A DNA stretch of 64,000 bases from Microbacterium suaedae (GTDB lineage: Bacteria; Actinomycetota; Actinomycetes; Actinomycetales; Microbacteriaceae), in assembly GCF_003254645.1 (NCBI RefSeq), contig NZ_PNFD01000002.1, positions 124,001 to 188,000 of the forward strand, written 5' to 3'. The position numbers and the translations under genes are program-made. Shown here piece after piece: positions 35,952 to 45,830 of the stretch. The first letter of the stretch is position 1. Each line of letters starts with the position of its first letter. The notes beneath the pieces are model-generated. The model searched no databases, was not told the DNA's origin, and saw only the letters and a program-made list of their open reading frames with translations.

Positions 35952-36832
35952 GAGCGTCGCTATCCCTGTCTCTCGCGATCTTTCTACTGCCAGGTACTCA
36001 TGCAGACTCCGACGGAATCGGCGCGATGTCATGTACGCCGCGGGAGGTCGCAAACGGCCTCTGCAACGGTGGGGGAGAAGACCGCCTCGATATCGGCGAT
36101 ACGGAGCGGCGCGATCCGCAGCCCGCCCCGAATCCCGCCCCGAACCTCGCGCCCAACCCCGGTCTTCCCGCGCCGATCGGAGGGCCTGGCGACGCTCTGC
36201 CACCGGTGTTAGACGAGAACGGGGGATGGCAGTGTCTCGATCCCGGCGACGTGCCTCTGGGAAACGAATGCCCGAGCGAACCGTCGCCGGTGCCCGAAGA
36301 ACCGGATCCCGAGGACCCGTTCGTTCCCGAGATCCCGCCCATCGTGGCCGAGGACATCGCCTCTTTCGCGCCACGTCCGACTCTGCCGATCATCGAGCCG
36401 CACGGAGTCGCGATCATGCGCGCTCCCATGAATGTCGCCGTGTCGACGTCGACGCACACCGTGGGCGGCGAACTGTTCGATCTGCCGATGTCCGTCACCT
36501 TCACGCCGGCGTACGCGACCATCGACTACGGCGACGGCACCGTCGTCGATGTCCCGGCCGCGGCAGCCACCTGGGCGGAGCTCGGCCAGCAGCAGCTCAC
36601 GCCGACTGAGACGAGTCATACGTACGGCGCGCGCGGCGTTGTGACCGTCACGGTCGATGTCGCCTACGCGGCGATGGTCGACTTCGGCCGGTGGGGCGTG
36701 TTCCCTGTGAACGGATACATCGTCTCGCAGGGCGACGGCGTTGAGGTGCGCGTCTACGAGAAGCAGTCGTTCCTCGTCGGCAGCACCTGCGAAGAGAAGC
36801 CGTCCTCGCCTGGCTGTGCGCCGATCACGTGA
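35945..36832 (+). CDS. Secreted PKD-like protein with Pro-rich spacer
   Basis: A 295-residue protein read from a TTG codon at 35945 that overlaps the lipoprotein stop. A signal peptide covers residues 1 to about 20, followed by a Cys-containing segment, then a Pro/Asn-rich spacer (QPAPNPAPNLAPNPG, about 58-75) and a second Pro/Glu spacer. A C-terminal beta-domain has IDYGDGTVVDVP and SHTYGARGVVTVTVDV, which resembles a PKD fold. Six Cys residues are consistent with an extracellular protein. The last 79 bp overlap, tail to tail, with the FAD-binding protein gene on the other strand. Role unknown; a surface or adhesion-type role is possible. Confidence 0.72.
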   Translation: MLRASLSLSLAIFLLPGTHADSDGIGAMSCTPREVANGLCNGGGEDRLDIGDTERRDPQPAPNPAPNLAPNPGLPAPIGGPGDALPPVLDENGGWQCLDPGDVPLGNECPSEPSPVPEEPDPEDPFVPEIPPIVAEDIASFAPRPTLPIIEPHGVAIMRAPMNVAVSTSTHTVGGELFDLPMSVTFTPAYATIDYGDGTVVDVPAAAATWAELGQQQLTPTETSHTYGARGVVTVTVDVAYAAMVDFGRWGVFPVNGYIVSQGDGVEVRVYEKQSFLVGSTCEEKPSSPGCAPIT

Positions 36833-39078
36833 TGCGACGTGAACGAGCTCGACGAGAGGCTGTCCTCATCGCGGGATCGCACTCCGTCGTCCCCTCGATC
36901 GCGAGGCCGATGGTTGCGTGGGTCGGGGGCCGAGCGCTCCGCGAACCCGGCGAGCACGCTGCGGGCGATCGCGTCGGTCTCGCGCAGCAGATTCGCGTCG
37001 GCGCCCGGCATCGGGCTGATCAAGGTGTCATGACGCGTCTCGTTCAGAGGGATCCCCGCTGCGTGCACCGCCTCATCGACGGATCCGTCGACGTGCACGA
37101 GCCGGCCCGTCGCCGGATCCACGTCGATCCCGCCCGTGCAGATCGTGCCGCCGTCGCGGGATCGTACTTCGAATGCACGCGCGCGGCCCGCCTCGACAAG
37201 GGAGCGCACGAGCGGATCCGTCGAGGCCGACACATCGTGCGCATGCATCCACGCGTCGACGAGCACGGGTGCCCGCACTTTCGAGCCTGGAACCGCCTCC
37301 GACGTCGCGACGAAAGACCAGCGTTCGGGCTCCGCGGGCTCGTCCCTCGATTGCAGACGCTCCGGGAGGTCATCGCGATGCCGGTTCGCGCTACGCGCCT
37401 GCTCCGCGCCCGTAGCTCTTGTGTGGTCGAAGACGATGGCGGTCTCGGTGCCGCGCGGACGCTCCGCCCGGACCGTTCCGGCGGGGCCGAGGAAGCGCAC
37501 GACGCCCGCCTGCGCGAGGGCGAGCAGTTGGCGGTTGCGGAACGCGGGAGGTCCCGAACCTGCCATGCCGCCCACCGCGAACAGGGTGCGGAAGCCCGAG
37601 GAGCGCGACTCGGCGTCGAAGCCCCCGAACGCCCCGATCCGGCTCGCGAACGCCCGGGCGGCGGACACCGACCACAGCGCCGCTTTCACGGGAGAATCGG
37701 CTCCCTTCTCGGCCTCGGTGAGGTCGCGCGAAATGAAGTCCTCGACCCATGTCTGGAACTCCGCGGGGGAGGCGAACGTACGACCGCGTCCCGGGAACAG
37801 CTCCGCCTCGGCGTCGAACGCGTCTTCCGGGGATCTCAGGAACGGGATCGTCGCGTCGGCGAGGGCGGGCACGGATCCCTCAGCCGCGTCGATCGATTCG
37901 AGCGCGCCGGGCAAGTCGACCGCGTCGGGCTCGACACGATCGAGCGTCGTGAGATACGCGACGTATGCGTCCTTGAGGATCAGCGGCCACAGCTCGGCAT
38001 CGAAGTCGATCGGGCGCGGTCGAGTCGCCCAGTCGACGGACGCCAGATACGGCCGGATCGGGGCCGGAGGAAGCCCGCCGTACACCGACTTCGCGCGATA
38101 CGGAACCCCGCGATACGACGTCACGTGCAACACCGGCTCGGCGCCCGAGGGAGCGTAGCGCAGGCCGTCCCCGTCGTCGACGAAACGGCCGCCGCGCCCG
38201 ACGGTGACGAGCGCCATCGCGTCGAAGAAGCCCATTCCGAGGCCGCGGACGATGGCCGGAGCACCCGCAGGAACTTCGACGAACGCCTGATCGATCGGGC
38301 TGCCCGGGCGCACCCACACCAACCCCGAATCGGCAGAGATCGCGCGCGCGATCTCTGCATCGCCGCCGCGCGGCGCATTGTCGAGCCATCCCGGTGCGAG
38401 GACGACAGCATCGGCCGCGATCCTCTCGCCCGAGGCCAGCTCGAGCGACTGTCTGCCGCCGTCTTCGGTGAGCGCGACGACGCGATCCGTCCGCGTGGCG
38501 ACGTGGACGCCTGCGCACTCGGCTCTCCGTTTCGCCCAGGCGAAGCACCACAGCAGATACTCGCCGAACAGCGCGCGGCTCGGATGCGAGCCGGGGCGCT
38601 GGGCCGAGATCTCGTCTCGGAACTCGTCGACGAGGCCGTCGCGCACCGGAACCTCCCGGAAGGCGGCGCGGGTGGGGTCCGGAGCCGGCGGTGCGCAGGA
38701 GCGGCGCGACGTCTCGGCCGGGAAATCGCTCAACGCGTCCGGCCAGACGTCCTCGCAATGCACCCCGGGCACGCGCGACGCGCGGTCACGATGGCTGTCC
38801 CAGGCGAGCCGACACCACTCGTGCAGCGTCGGCCCGGGGATGACGGGGCCCTCCATCGTCACGGATGCATCGGTGAACATCGTCACTGCGCCCGCGAGCG
38901 TGTTCATGCACATCTCGCGTGTCTGGTCCGTGCGCCACACGCGCCCCGCACCGGGCTGCACGTCGTCGATCACGATGATCTCGAGCCCGTCCGCGGCCGA
39001 CACGTTCGCCGCGATCCGCTCGACGATCGACACGGCGCGTGGGCCGCCTCCGACGAGAGCGATGCGGCGAGACCTCAT
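36754..39078 (-). CDS. FAD/NAD(P)-binding protein (NAD_binding_9 family)
   Basis: A 774-residue flavoprotein-like protein. The N-terminal Rossmann motif is IALVGGGPRAVSIVERIAAN and a second conserved stretch is VVLAPGWLDN near residue 225. The order matches the NAD_binding_9 group of actinobacterial FAD/NAD(P)-binding proteins, whose reaction is mostly unknown. The likely end of the conserved domain is near residue 712 (ARSVLAGFAERSA). The final 62 residues are low-complexity (Arg/Asp, then Ser-rich), and the last 26 codons run antisense to the neighbouring gene, which suggests the original stop was lost. No Shine-Dalgarno stands out. Confidence 0.82.
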   Translation of the reverse strand: MRSRRIALVGGGPRAVSIVERIAANVSAADGLEIIVIDDVQPGAGRVWRTDQTREMCMNTLAGAVTMFTDASVTMEGPVIPGPTLHEWCRLAWDSHRDRASRVPGVHCEDVWPDALSDFPAETSRRSCAPPAPDPTRAAFREVPVRDGLVDEFRDEISAQRPGSHPSRALFGEYLLWCFAWAKRRAECAGVHVATRTDRVVALTEDGGRQSLELASGERIAADAVVLAPGWLDNAPRGGDAEIARAISADSGLVWVRPGSPIDQAFVEVPAGAPAIVRGLGMGFFDAMALVTVGRGGRFVDDGDGLRYAPSGAEPVLHVTSYRGVPYRAKSVYGGLPPAPIRPYLASVDWATRPRPIDFDAELWPLILKDAYVAYLTTLDRVEPDAVDLPGALESIDAAEGSVPALADATIPFLRSPEDAFDAEAELFPGRGRTFASPAEFQTWVEDFISRDLTEAEKGADSPVKAALWSVSAARAFASRIGAFGGFDAESRSSGFRTLFAVGGMAGSGPPAFRNRQLLALAQAGVVRFLGPAGTVRAERPRGTETAIVFDHTRATGAEQARSANRHRDDLPERLQSRDEPAEPERWSFVATSEAVPGSKVRAPVLVDAWMHAHDVSASTDPLVRSLVEAGRARAFEVRSRDGGTICTGGIDVDPATGRLVHVDGSVDEAVHAAGIPLNETRHDTLISPMPGADANLLRETDAIARSVLAGFAERSAPDPRNHRPRDRGDDGVRSRDEDSLSSSSFTSHHVIGAQPGEDGFSSQVLPTRNDCFS

Positions 39079-39120
39079 CTCCCCATTCTCGCGCCGATTG
39101 CTAGGGGGCGCATGTCGCGC

Positions 39121-39624
39121 TTAGGACGGTTGTGCAGGCATCGCTCGCGGGCGGGACCGGCCGGCGAGCGCGGCGACCGGCATCGCCGCGATGGCCAAGG
39201 CGCTCGCGACGTACAGGACTGCACTCCCTGCGGCGTGGTCCCCGCCGCTGATGAGGAATGCATCGGCCAGGGCCATCCCAGGGCCGAACGAGGCCATGAA
39301 GTACGCGGGCGCCCCCGCGGCGACGACACCCAACAAGAACACTGCAACCGTCCGTGCGTCGGTGAACACCCCGCGCGCCGCGAGGACGACGACGACAGCA
39401 GCGATCGCGGGGCCGATGCCCAGAAAGATGAGAACGGGCATCACCGCGAGATGCTCGCCGGCCGCCTCTGCTGCGGACCGGATCTGCGCGAGATCCTGGC
39501 CAGGGATCGCAGCCAGGGGATTCCAGACAAGGATCTGCACCGCGGCGACGACGGCATATGCCACGATGAGCGCCGTGCCGCCGAGCGCGGTGACGACCGT
39601 CCGTGTGCGCGAGGTGCCGACCAT
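39121..39624 (-). CDS. Four-helix membrane protein, unknown function
   Basis: A 167-residue protein with four hydrophobic segments (about residues 10-35, 58-84, 91-112 and 130-155) and a short basic C-terminus. There is no signal peptide cleavage site and no family I can name. It is divergent from coaE, 50 bp away, and lies 42 bp upstream of the FAD-binding protein gene on the same strand, so the two may be cotranscribed. Confidence 0.72.
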   Translation of the reverse strand: MVGTSRTRTVVTALGGTALIVAYAVVAAVQILVWNPLAAIPGQDLAQIRSAAEAAGEHLAVMPVLIFLGIGPAIAAVVVVLAARGVFTDARTVAVFLLGVVAAGAPAYFMASFGPGMALADAFLISGGDHAAGSAVLYVASALAIAAMPVAALAGRSRPRAMPAQPS

Positions 39625-39662
39625 TCGGTCAGTGTCTCACGACACCCCGCGACGGCGCCCGC

Positions 39663-39668
39663 TACCCT
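39663..39668 (+). promoter_or_regulatory. -10 box (TACCCT) of leaderless coaE
   Basis: TACCCT, six bases, then ATG 39675. Confidence 0.6.
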
Positions 39669-39674
39669 GACGGC

Positions 39675-40283
39675 ATGCCACTCATCGCCCTTACCGGCGG
39701 GATCGCGTCGGGAAAGTCGACGATCGCGCGGCGACTCGCCGAGCACGGCGCCGTCGTCGTCGACGCGGACCAGACGGTGCGCGATCTGCAGCGGCCCGGT
39801 CTTCCCGTGTTCGACGCCATCGTCGATGCGTTCGGTACGGCAGTCGTCGCGGACGACGGATCTCTGGATCGTGCCGCTCTGGGCGCCATCGTGTTCGCAG
39901 ACGCCGAACATCGCGAACGACTCAACGCGATCGTGCATCCCGCCGTGCGCGACGAGACGCAGCGTCGGTTCCGCGAGGCGTTCGCCGCGGATCCGCGCGC
40001 CGTCGTGGTCTACGACGTACCCCTGCTCGCCGAGGCCCGCGGCACGGGGGAGTGGGACCTCGTCGTCGTTGCCCACGCGCCGGCCGAGGCGCGCATTCGG
40101 CGCATGGTCGCAGACCGGGGTATGACGCGCGAGGACGCGGCGGCCCGCGTGCGCAGTCAGGTATCCGACGACGAGCGACTCGCGCTCGCCGACGTCGTGA
40201 TCGACACGAGCGGTTCCCTCGAAGAGACCCTGCATCAGGCGGACCTTCTGTGGACGCGTCTCGATGTCAGTGGTCCGCAATAG
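39675..40283 (+). CDS. coaE: Dephospho-CoA kinase
   Basis: A 202-residue P-loop kinase that phosphorylates dephospho-CoA in the last step of CoA synthesis. The Walker A motif is LTGGIASGKST at residues 6-16, the conserved VVDADQTVRDL follows, and VVYDVPLLAE is near residue 115. ATG 39675 is chosen because TACCCT lies six bases before it. It is followed 9 bp later by uvrB, the common actinobacterial order, but uvrB has its own -10 box inside the coaE 3' end. Confidence 0.95.
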   Translation: MPLIALTGGIASGKSTIARRLAEHGAVVVDADQTVRDLQRPGLPVFDAIVDAFGTAVVADDGSLDRAALGAIVFADAEHRERLNAIVHPAVRDETQRRFREAFAADPRAVVVYDVPLLAEARGTGEWDLVVVAHAPAEARIRRMVADRGMTREDAAARVRSQVSDDERLALADVVIDTSGSLEETLHQADLLWTRLDVSGPQ

Positions 40284-40286
40284 CCT
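40281..40286 (+). promoter_or_regulatory. -10 box (TAGCCT) of leaderless uvrB
   Basis: TAGCCT overlaps the coaE stop codon and lies six bases before ATG 40293. Confidence 0.6.
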
Positions 40287-40292
40287 GGACTC

Positions 40293-42380
40293 ATGCAGAC
40301 GACACGCAGCGTTCGCCCCTTCGAGGTGGTCAGCGAGTACAAGCCCTCCGGCGATCAGCCGAAGGCGATCCGCGAGCTCGCAGACCGCATCAACGCCGGC
40401 GAGACCGATGTCGTCCTGCTCGGCGCAACGGGCACGGGCAAGTCGGCGACGACGGCGTGGCTGATCGAGCAGATCCAGCGCCCGACGCTCGTGCTGGCGC
40501 ACAACAAGACGCTCGCCGCTCAGCTCGCCAATGAGTTCCGTGACCTGCTGCCGCATAATGCCGTCGAGTACTTCGTGTCGTACTACGACTACTACCAGCC
40601 CGAGGCCTACGTGCCGCAGTCCGACACCTTCATCGAGAAAGACAGCTCGATCAACGCCGAAGTCGAACGATTGCGGCACTCTACCACGAACTCACTTCTC
40701 AGCCGCCGCGACGTCGTCGTCGTCAGCACCGTGTCGTGCATCTATGGCCTCGGATCCCCCGAAGAGTACCTGCGTTCGCTCGTTGCCCTGCAGGTCGGAG
40801 AGCGCTACGACCGCGACGCGCTCATCCGGCAGTTCATCAACATGCAGTACAACCGCAATGACGTCGATTTCTCGCGAGGCAACTTCCGGGTGCGAGGCGA
40901 CACGATCGAGATCATTCCCGTGTACGAGGAGTACGCGATCCGGATCGAGCTGTTCGGCGACGAGATCGAGGCGATCCAGAAGCTGCATCCCCTCACAGGC
41001 GACGTCATCGAGAAGCTCGACGCGGTCGCCGTGTTCCCGGCGACGCACTATGCGGCCGGCGCCGACACGGTCGCCCGAGCGATCAAGACGATCGAGGTCG
41101 AACTCGCCGAGCGACTTGCCGAACTCGAGGGGCAGGGCAAGCTGCTCGAGGCCCAGCGCCTGAAGATGCGCACGACGTTCGATCTCGAGATGCTGCAGCA
41201 GATTGGCTTCTGTTCGGGGATCGAGAACTACTCGCGTCACCTCGACGGGCGCGAGGCGGGCGAACCACCGCACACTCTGCTCGACTTCTTCCCCGACGAC
41301 TTTGTCATGGTGATCGACGAGTCCCACGTCACGGTGCCGCAGATCGGCGCCATGTATGAGGGCGACGCCTCGCGGAAGCGCACCCTCGTCGAGCACGGCT
41401 TCCGGCTGCCGAGCGCGCTCGACAACCGTCCTCTTCGATTCGACGAGTTCAAGGAGCGCATCGGCCAGTCGGTCTACCTCTCGGCCACGCCGGGCCGATA
41501 CGAGATGGGCATCGCCGACGGCGTCGTCGAGCAGATCATCCGCCCGACGGGCCTCGTCGATCCTGAGGTCGTGCTCAAGCCCACCCAGGGACAGATCGAC
41601 GATCTCCTCGAGGAGATTCGCATACGCGCTGAGAAAGACGAACGCGTGCTCGTCACGACCCTCACGAAGAAGATGGCCGAGGAACTCACCGACTTCCTCG
41701 ATGAGCACGGCGTGCGTGTGCGATACCTCCACAGCGACGTCGATACCCTGCGCCGCGTCGAGCTGCTCACCGAGCTGCGCCAGGGCGTCTACGACGTGCT
41801 CGTCGGCATCAACCTCCTTCGCGAGGGCCTCGACCTGCCTGAGGTCTCGCTCGTCGCGATCCTCGACGCCGACAAAGAGGGGTTCCTCCGCAGCGACACT
41901 TCGCTCATCCAGACGATCGGCCGCGCCGCGCGCAACGTCTCGGGCCAGGTGCACATGTACGCCGACACAGTCACGAAGTCGATGCAGCGGGCCCTCGACG
42001 AAACGAACCGGCGCCGCGAGATTCAGGTCGCCTACAACACCGAGCACGGCGTCGATCCGCAGCCGCTGCGCAAGAAAATCGCCGACATCACCGATGCGCT
42101 CGCGCAGGAGGAAGCCGACACCGCCGAGCTCCTCGGCAAGCGCAAGAGAGATCCTCGCGTCAAGGACGGCGGCCGCGGTCGCGCCGCGACGCCCGTCAAG
42201 AAGCACGAGGGGATTGCGGCCGAGGGCGCGGAGCAGCTTGAAGAGACCATCGCCGATCTCACGCAGCAGATGGTCTCCGCGGCCGAAGAGCTCAAGTTCG
42301 AGCTCGCCGCTCGCCTGCGCGATGAAGTGAAGGACCTCAAATCGGCGTTGCGACAGATGGAGAAGGCCGGACACGCGTAG
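40293..42380 (+). CDS. uvrB: Excinuclease ABC subunit B
   Basis: A 695-residue nucleotide-excision-repair helicase that verifies damage after loading by UvrA. Walker A is [16 protein letters not shown] near residue 45, the beta-hairpin is [12 protein letters not shown], the DEAD-like box is VMVIDESHV, motif V/VI covers [18 protein letters not shown] and QTIGRAARN, and a C-terminal UVR domain (about 655-690) contacts UvrC. The start lacks a ribosome site but has TAGCCT six bases upstream. No LexA box is evident near it. Confidence 0.97.
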   Translation: MQTTRSVRPFEVVSEYKPSGDQPKAIRELADRINAGETDVVLLGATGTGKSATTAWLIEQIQRPTLVLAHNKTLAAQLANEFRDLLPHNAVEYFVSYYDYYQPEAYVPQSDTFIEKDSSINAEVERLRHSTTNSLLSRRDVVVVSTVSCIYGLGSPEEYLRSLVALQVGERYDRDALIRQFINMQYNRNDVDFSRGNFRVRGDTIEIIPVYEEYAIRIELFGDEIEAIQKLHPLTGDVIEKLDAVAVFPATHYAAGADTVARAIKTIEVELAERLAELEGQGKLLEAQRLKMRTTFDLEMLQQIGFCSGIENYSRHLDGREAGEPPHTLLDFFPDDFVMVIDESHVTVPQIGAMYEGDASRKRTLVEHGFRLPSALDNRPLRFDEFKERIGQSVYLSATPGRYEMGIADGVVEQIIRPTGLVDPEVVLKPTQGQIDDLLEEIRIRAEKDERVLVTTLTKKMAEELTDFLDEHGVRVRYLHSDVDTLRRVELLTELRQGVYDVLVGINLLREGLDLPEVSLVAILDADKEGFLRSDTSLIQTIGRAARNVSGQVHMYADTVTKSMQRALDETNRRREIQVAYNTEHGVDPQPLRKKIADITDALAQEEADTAELLGKRKRDPRVKDGGRGRAATPVKKHEGIAAEGAEQLEETIADLTQQMVSAAEELKFELAARLRDEVKDLKSALRQMEKAGHA

Positions 42381-42422
42381 GTCTGGAAGCGAGTCGGTGC
42401 GAGACGTGAAGAGGGCGGCGTG

Positions 42423-43148
42423 ATGGGCGCGGATCCGGACACGACGGTGCGGTCGCGACGCCGGTCGTCCCGGCTCGCGATGCTCGTTGGCGGGAGCTTT
42501 CTCGTCGTCATTGCCGCTGCCGGGTGGCAGGGGCGTCCGCTCTTCACACCGCCCGTCCTCGAGTGGCAGGACGACGTCGAGCTGCCCACGCAGCAACCTG
42601 TCTCACCCCCGAGCCTTCCCGCCAGCGACAACGACCCGGTCTTCGATCTCTCCGAGATCTTCGCTCCCGGATCGGTCGGCCGCATCGTGCTCTTCACGGT
42701 GCTGGCGATCGTCGGGGCGGTGCTCTTGTCTCTCCTGCTGCGATGGCTCATCCGGCGACGCCCTCGGGCTCGCCGCGGCGGTGCCGATGTCGAGGCGATC
42801 GGATTCTCCGAAACGCCGTCCCCGGTCGTGCAGGCGCCTGTCGTCCGCCGCGGCATCGACGGTGCCCTCGCGAGAATCGATGATGCGCGACCGCCGGGCG
42901 ACGCGATCGTCTCTGCCTGGGTCGGCCTTGAGGAGGCCGCCGAAGACGCCGGACGCGCGCGAGGTGTGTCCGAGACGCCCGCCGAGTTCACGGCACGGAT
43001 CCTCGGCGAGCGCGTGGGGGCGGACGACGAGCTCCGAATCCTCCTCGGTCTCTACGAGCGCGTGCGATTCGGCGGATACGACGCGACCGATGCCGACCGA
43101 GCGGCGGCACGGCACAGTTTGGCGAGGATGCGGGAGGTGTGGAGGTGA
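42423..43148 (+). CDS. DUF4129-containing membrane protein
   Basis: A 241-residue protein with two membrane segments (about residues 20-36 and 84-108), an intervening Pro-rich extracytoplasmic loop, and a cytoplasmic C-terminal DUF4129 domain (about 160-235) with ETPAEFTARIL and LLGLYERVRFGG. ATG 42423 is used; GTG 42420 would add one residue. It opens an operon of five genes joined by 4-bp overlaps: this gene, 43145, MoxR, DUF58 and 45827. DUF4129 proteins regularly accompany MoxR ATPases and DUF58 proteins; their joint role is probably envelope protein assembly. Confidence 0.85.
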   Translation: MGADPDTTVRSRRRSSRLAMLVGGSFLVVIAAAGWQGRPLFTPPVLEWQDDVELPTQQPVSPPSLPASDNDPVFDLSEIFAPGSVGRIVLFTVLAIVGAVLLSLLLRWLIRRRPRARRGGADVEAIGFSETPSPVVQAPVVRRGIDGALARIDDARPPGDAIVSAWVGLEEAAEDAGRARGVSETPAEFTARILGERVGADDELRILLGLYERVRFGGYDATDADRAAARHSLARMREVWR

Positions 43149-43636
43149 CGCGGGGCGTTCTGCTTCGTGCGGCCGCGCTGGGTGGCGGCGCGGTCGTCGT
43201 GTTGCTCCTGATCGGCGTCGAAGCCTCGTTCGCGGTCGGTTGGGGAGCGCTCGTCGCCGTCATCGATCTCGGGGTCGCGCATGCGCGTCGCGCCGATGCT
43301 CCGCTGCCGATCCGGCTCGATGTCCGGCACCCGGACGTCGGGCATCGAAGCGATACCCGGGCCTTCGCGTGGTCTGTCGAAGACCGCACGGGTGATGTGC
43401 GGTCGTCCGCACGCATGCGCGTGCGGGAGCTCGTGCGCCGGGTGCTCGAGTCTCGAGGAATCGCTTTCGACGACCCCGACCGGAGAGACGACATCGCACG
43501 GATCGCCGGTCCCGCCGCGCTGCGCCTTGTGGATGCGCAGCCGATCACTCTCACGCACGTCGACGAAATCCTCAGCCACATCGAACAGACGCAGCGGATG
43601 GCCGCCGCGCACCCCGACGAGAAGGAGCACGAATGA
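43145..43636 (+). CDS. Membrane protein of the MoxR/DUF58 operon
   Basis: A 163-residue protein. Two hydrophobic stretches lie at about residues 5-22 and 26-44, followed by a soluble helical domain (about 60-163) rich in Arg and Asp. GTG 43145 overlaps the upstream stop (GTGA) and follows a GGGAGG site. No named domain is recognised, but position between DUF4129 and moxR is conserved in many actinobacteria, so it likely belongs to the same complex. Its stop overlaps the moxR start (ATGA). Confidence 0.78.
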   Translation: MTRGVLLRAAALGGGAVVVLLLIGVEASFAVGWGALVAVIDLGVAHARRADAPLPIRLDVRHPDVGHRSDTRAFAWSVEDRTGDVRSSARMRVRELVRRVLESRGIAFDDPDRRDDIARIAGPAALRLVDAQPITLTHVDEILSHIEQTQRMAAAHPDEKEHE

Positions 43637-44589
43637 CCGACGTCGCCGGTCCCGCCCGCACGATCCTCGAACGCGTCCGCACGGTCGTCGTCGGAATGGA
43701 CGAGCCCCTTGAGATCGCGCTCGCCTCCCTTCTCGCGGGCGGGCACGTGCTGTTCGAAGACGTTCCCGGGCTCGGCAAGACCCTTGCGGCGCGCAGTATC
43801 GCGAGCGCGATCGGGCTCGAGTTCCGGCGCCTGCAGTGCACCCCCGACATGCTTCCCGGCGACGTCACGGGATCGTTTGTCTATGAGCCGGGAAGCGGCG
43901 ACTTCACCTTCCGCGAAGGCCCGCTGTTCACAGGGCTGCTGCTCGCCGACGAGATCAACCGCACGACCCCCAAGACGCAATCAGCTCTTCTCGAGGCGAT
44001 GGCCGAGCGTCAGGTCACGGTCGAAGGCCGGCGGTTCCCGCTTCCGGCGCCTTTCCACGTCATCGCCACCTCGAACCCCATCGAATACGAGGGGACGTAC
44101 GCCCTTCCTGAGGCGCAGCTCGATCGATTCATGGTGCGCCTCGGTGTCGGCTATCCATCGGCCCGGAACGAGGCCGACATCCTGCTGAGGCGCGTCGCGC
44201 GCCGGACCGAGGCGGCTGATGTCGAACCCGTCGTCGATGTGGCCGCGTTCCGCGCGCTGCAGAGCGAGGTCGAGTCGCTGCACGTCGACGCCGACATCGT
44301 CCGCTACTGCGTCGATCTCACCCGCGCCACGCGCGACGACCCCGACGTCGCCGTCGGGGCCTCGCCGCGTGGCTCCCAGGCGCTGCTGCTGGTCGCGCGC
44401 GCACTCGCCGCGATGGATGGCCGTGAATACGTGCGCCCTGACGACGTCAAGCGCGTCGCCGTGCCCGTCCTCGCGCACCGGCTCACGCTCACGACCCGCG
44501 CGTGGGCGGCGGGAGCCTCGCCAGCGCACATTGTCGACCGCATCGTCCCGCGGGTGGCGGTGCCGCCCACAGTGGAGTCCGCGGCGTGA
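43633..44589 (+). CDS. MoxR-family AAA+ ATPase
   Basis: A 318-residue AAA+ ATPase. Walker A is LFEDVPGLGKTLAA near residue 40, Walker B is LLADEINRTTPKTQSALLEAM, sensor 1 is HVIATSNPIEYEGTYALPEAQLDRF, and an AAA lid domain follows. MoxR proteins act as chaperones that mature VWA or DUF58 partners. Partner genes are on both sides, with ATGA and GTGA overlaps indicating fixed stoichiometry. Confidence 0.95.
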   Translation: MTDVAGPARTILERVRTVVVGMDEPLEIALASLLAGGHVLFEDVPGLGKTLAARSIASAIGLEFRRLQCTPDMLPGDVTGSFVYEPGSGDFTFREGPLFTGLLLADEINRTTPKTQSALLEAMAERQVTVEGRRFPLPAPFHVIATSNPIEYEGTYALPEAQLDRFMVRLGVGYPSARNEADILLRRVARRTEAADVEPVVDVAAFRALQSEVESLHVDADIVRYCVDLTRATRDDPDVAVGASPRGSQALLLVARALAAMDGREYVRPDDVKRVAVPVLAHRLTLTTRAWAAGASPAHIVDRIVPRVAVPPTVESAA

Positions 44590-45830
44590 GACAGGGGCGG
44601 GTTGCGTCCGGCGTCGCCGCTGGCGCGATCGTCGCGTTGCTCGTCGCGACGTTTGGGTTGCTGACGTCCCGCGCCGACGTCGCGGCACTCGGACTCCCCG
44701 TCGCGCTGAGCGCCGCGTTCGCCGTTGCGCGCGGACGGACGACGGTCGAGCCTCGCGTCCTCCTCGGCGAGCCGACGCGAAATGCGAATGACGAAGTCGT
44801 CACCTCGGTGAGTGCCGAGGCTGCGGGCGAAGCCGTCCACGTCGTGGTCTCGCTCGCCCGGACGGCTCCGCGCCACGTGGTGCTCGCGCCGGGCGAACGG
44901 GTCGACGCGCGCAGTCGTCCGCGGCACTCCGGTCCGTGGATCCCCGTCGAGGCGACGGCGCGCGTCGTCGATCTCGGTGCGGGCGACGCCGGCCCGCACA
45001 CGGCGCCGCAGAGGGTCCGCGACGCGGTCGCCCCGTCCGCGCCTCCGCTCGCGGCGCTGCCCGTCCCGACGAGCCTCACCGGACTGCACGGCAGCCATGC
45101 GGGGCGCCGAGCGGGGCAGGGCGGCGACTTCCGCGACATCCACCCTTTCGCCCCAGGCGACGAGCTGCGCCGCGTCGACTGGAAGGCGACCGCCCGGCTC
45201 GCCCGCCGGCCGGGCGAGCTGTTCGTCCGCCGCGTCGATGCCATGAGCGATGCTTCGCTCGCGATCGTCGTGGATGCCTCTGTCGACATCGGCGAAGTGG
45301 TCGGCACGTGGGCGACGGGCGACCCCGAGAGAAGTGGAACGACGTCGCTCGACCTCGCGCGCGAAGCGGCGCGATCGATCTCCGCGGCAGGCATCGCGGC
45401 GGGGGATCGCGTCGGACTCGTCGAACTCGGGCACGGTGGGCGCATCGTGCGCTCGGGATCCGGCGCGCGGCAGCTCGCGCGCCTCGTGCACGAGATCTCC
45501 GCGATCGAGCCGCGCGAGGCGTCCGCGACGATGCGGGTGCCACCCGTCGAGCGCGGCGCGATCATCTATCTCGCCTCGACCTTCCTCGACGCCGAGATCG
45601 CCGACCTCGCGCTGGAGTGGGCCGCCGTCGGCCATCGCGTCGTCGCGATCGACGTGCTGCCCCTTCTCGATGCGTCCCGTCTCGGCGCCGCCGAGGGGAT
45701 CGGGCTGCGCCTCGTGCAGGCCGGCCGTGAGGAGACGTTCCGGTCCCTCCGGCACGCGCGCGTCGACGTCGTCCGCTGGCAGGGCAACGGCGCACAGGAT
45801 GTCGAACTGATCGCGAGGAGGCCCGCATGA
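44586..45830 (+). CDS. DUF58 domain protein
   Basis: A 414-residue protein. Two N-terminal hydrophobic segments (about residues 5-25 and 30-45) anchor it to the membrane. The DUF58 motif is FAPGDELRRVDWKATARL (about residues 191-208), and a VWA-like domain with ALAIVVDASVDIGEV (about 223-237) follows. GTG 44586 overlaps the moxR stop. DUF58 proteins are the usual MoxR client, with a metal-dependent adhesion-type fold; the biological target is unknown. Confidence 0.9.
   Translation: MRQGRVASGVAAGAIVALLVATFGLLTSRADVAALGLPVALSAAFAVARGRTTVEPRVLLGEPTRNANDEVVTSVSAEAAGEAVHVVVSLARTAPRHVVLAPGERVDARSRPRHSGPWIPVEATARVVDLGAGDAGPHTAPQRVRDAVAPSAPPLAALPVPTSLTGLHGSHAGRRAGQGGDFRDIHPFAPGDELRRVDWKATARLARRPGELFVRRVDAMSDASLAIVVDASVDIGEVVGTWATGDPERSGTTSLDLAREAARSISAAGIAAGDRVGLVELGHGGRIVRSGSGARQLARLVHEISAIEPREASATMRVPPVERGAIIYLASTFLDAEIADLALEWAAVGHRVVAIDVLPLLDASRLGAAEGIGLRLVQAGREETFRSLRHARVDVVRWQGNGAQDVELIARRPA

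Noticed and set aside
36829-40125. 1098-codon plus-strand open frame opposite the FAD-binding protein gene and running into coaE
   Set aside because: The encoded sequence is Arg-rich and featureless, while the opposite strand has a good Rossmann-fold protein; coaE is in another frame.
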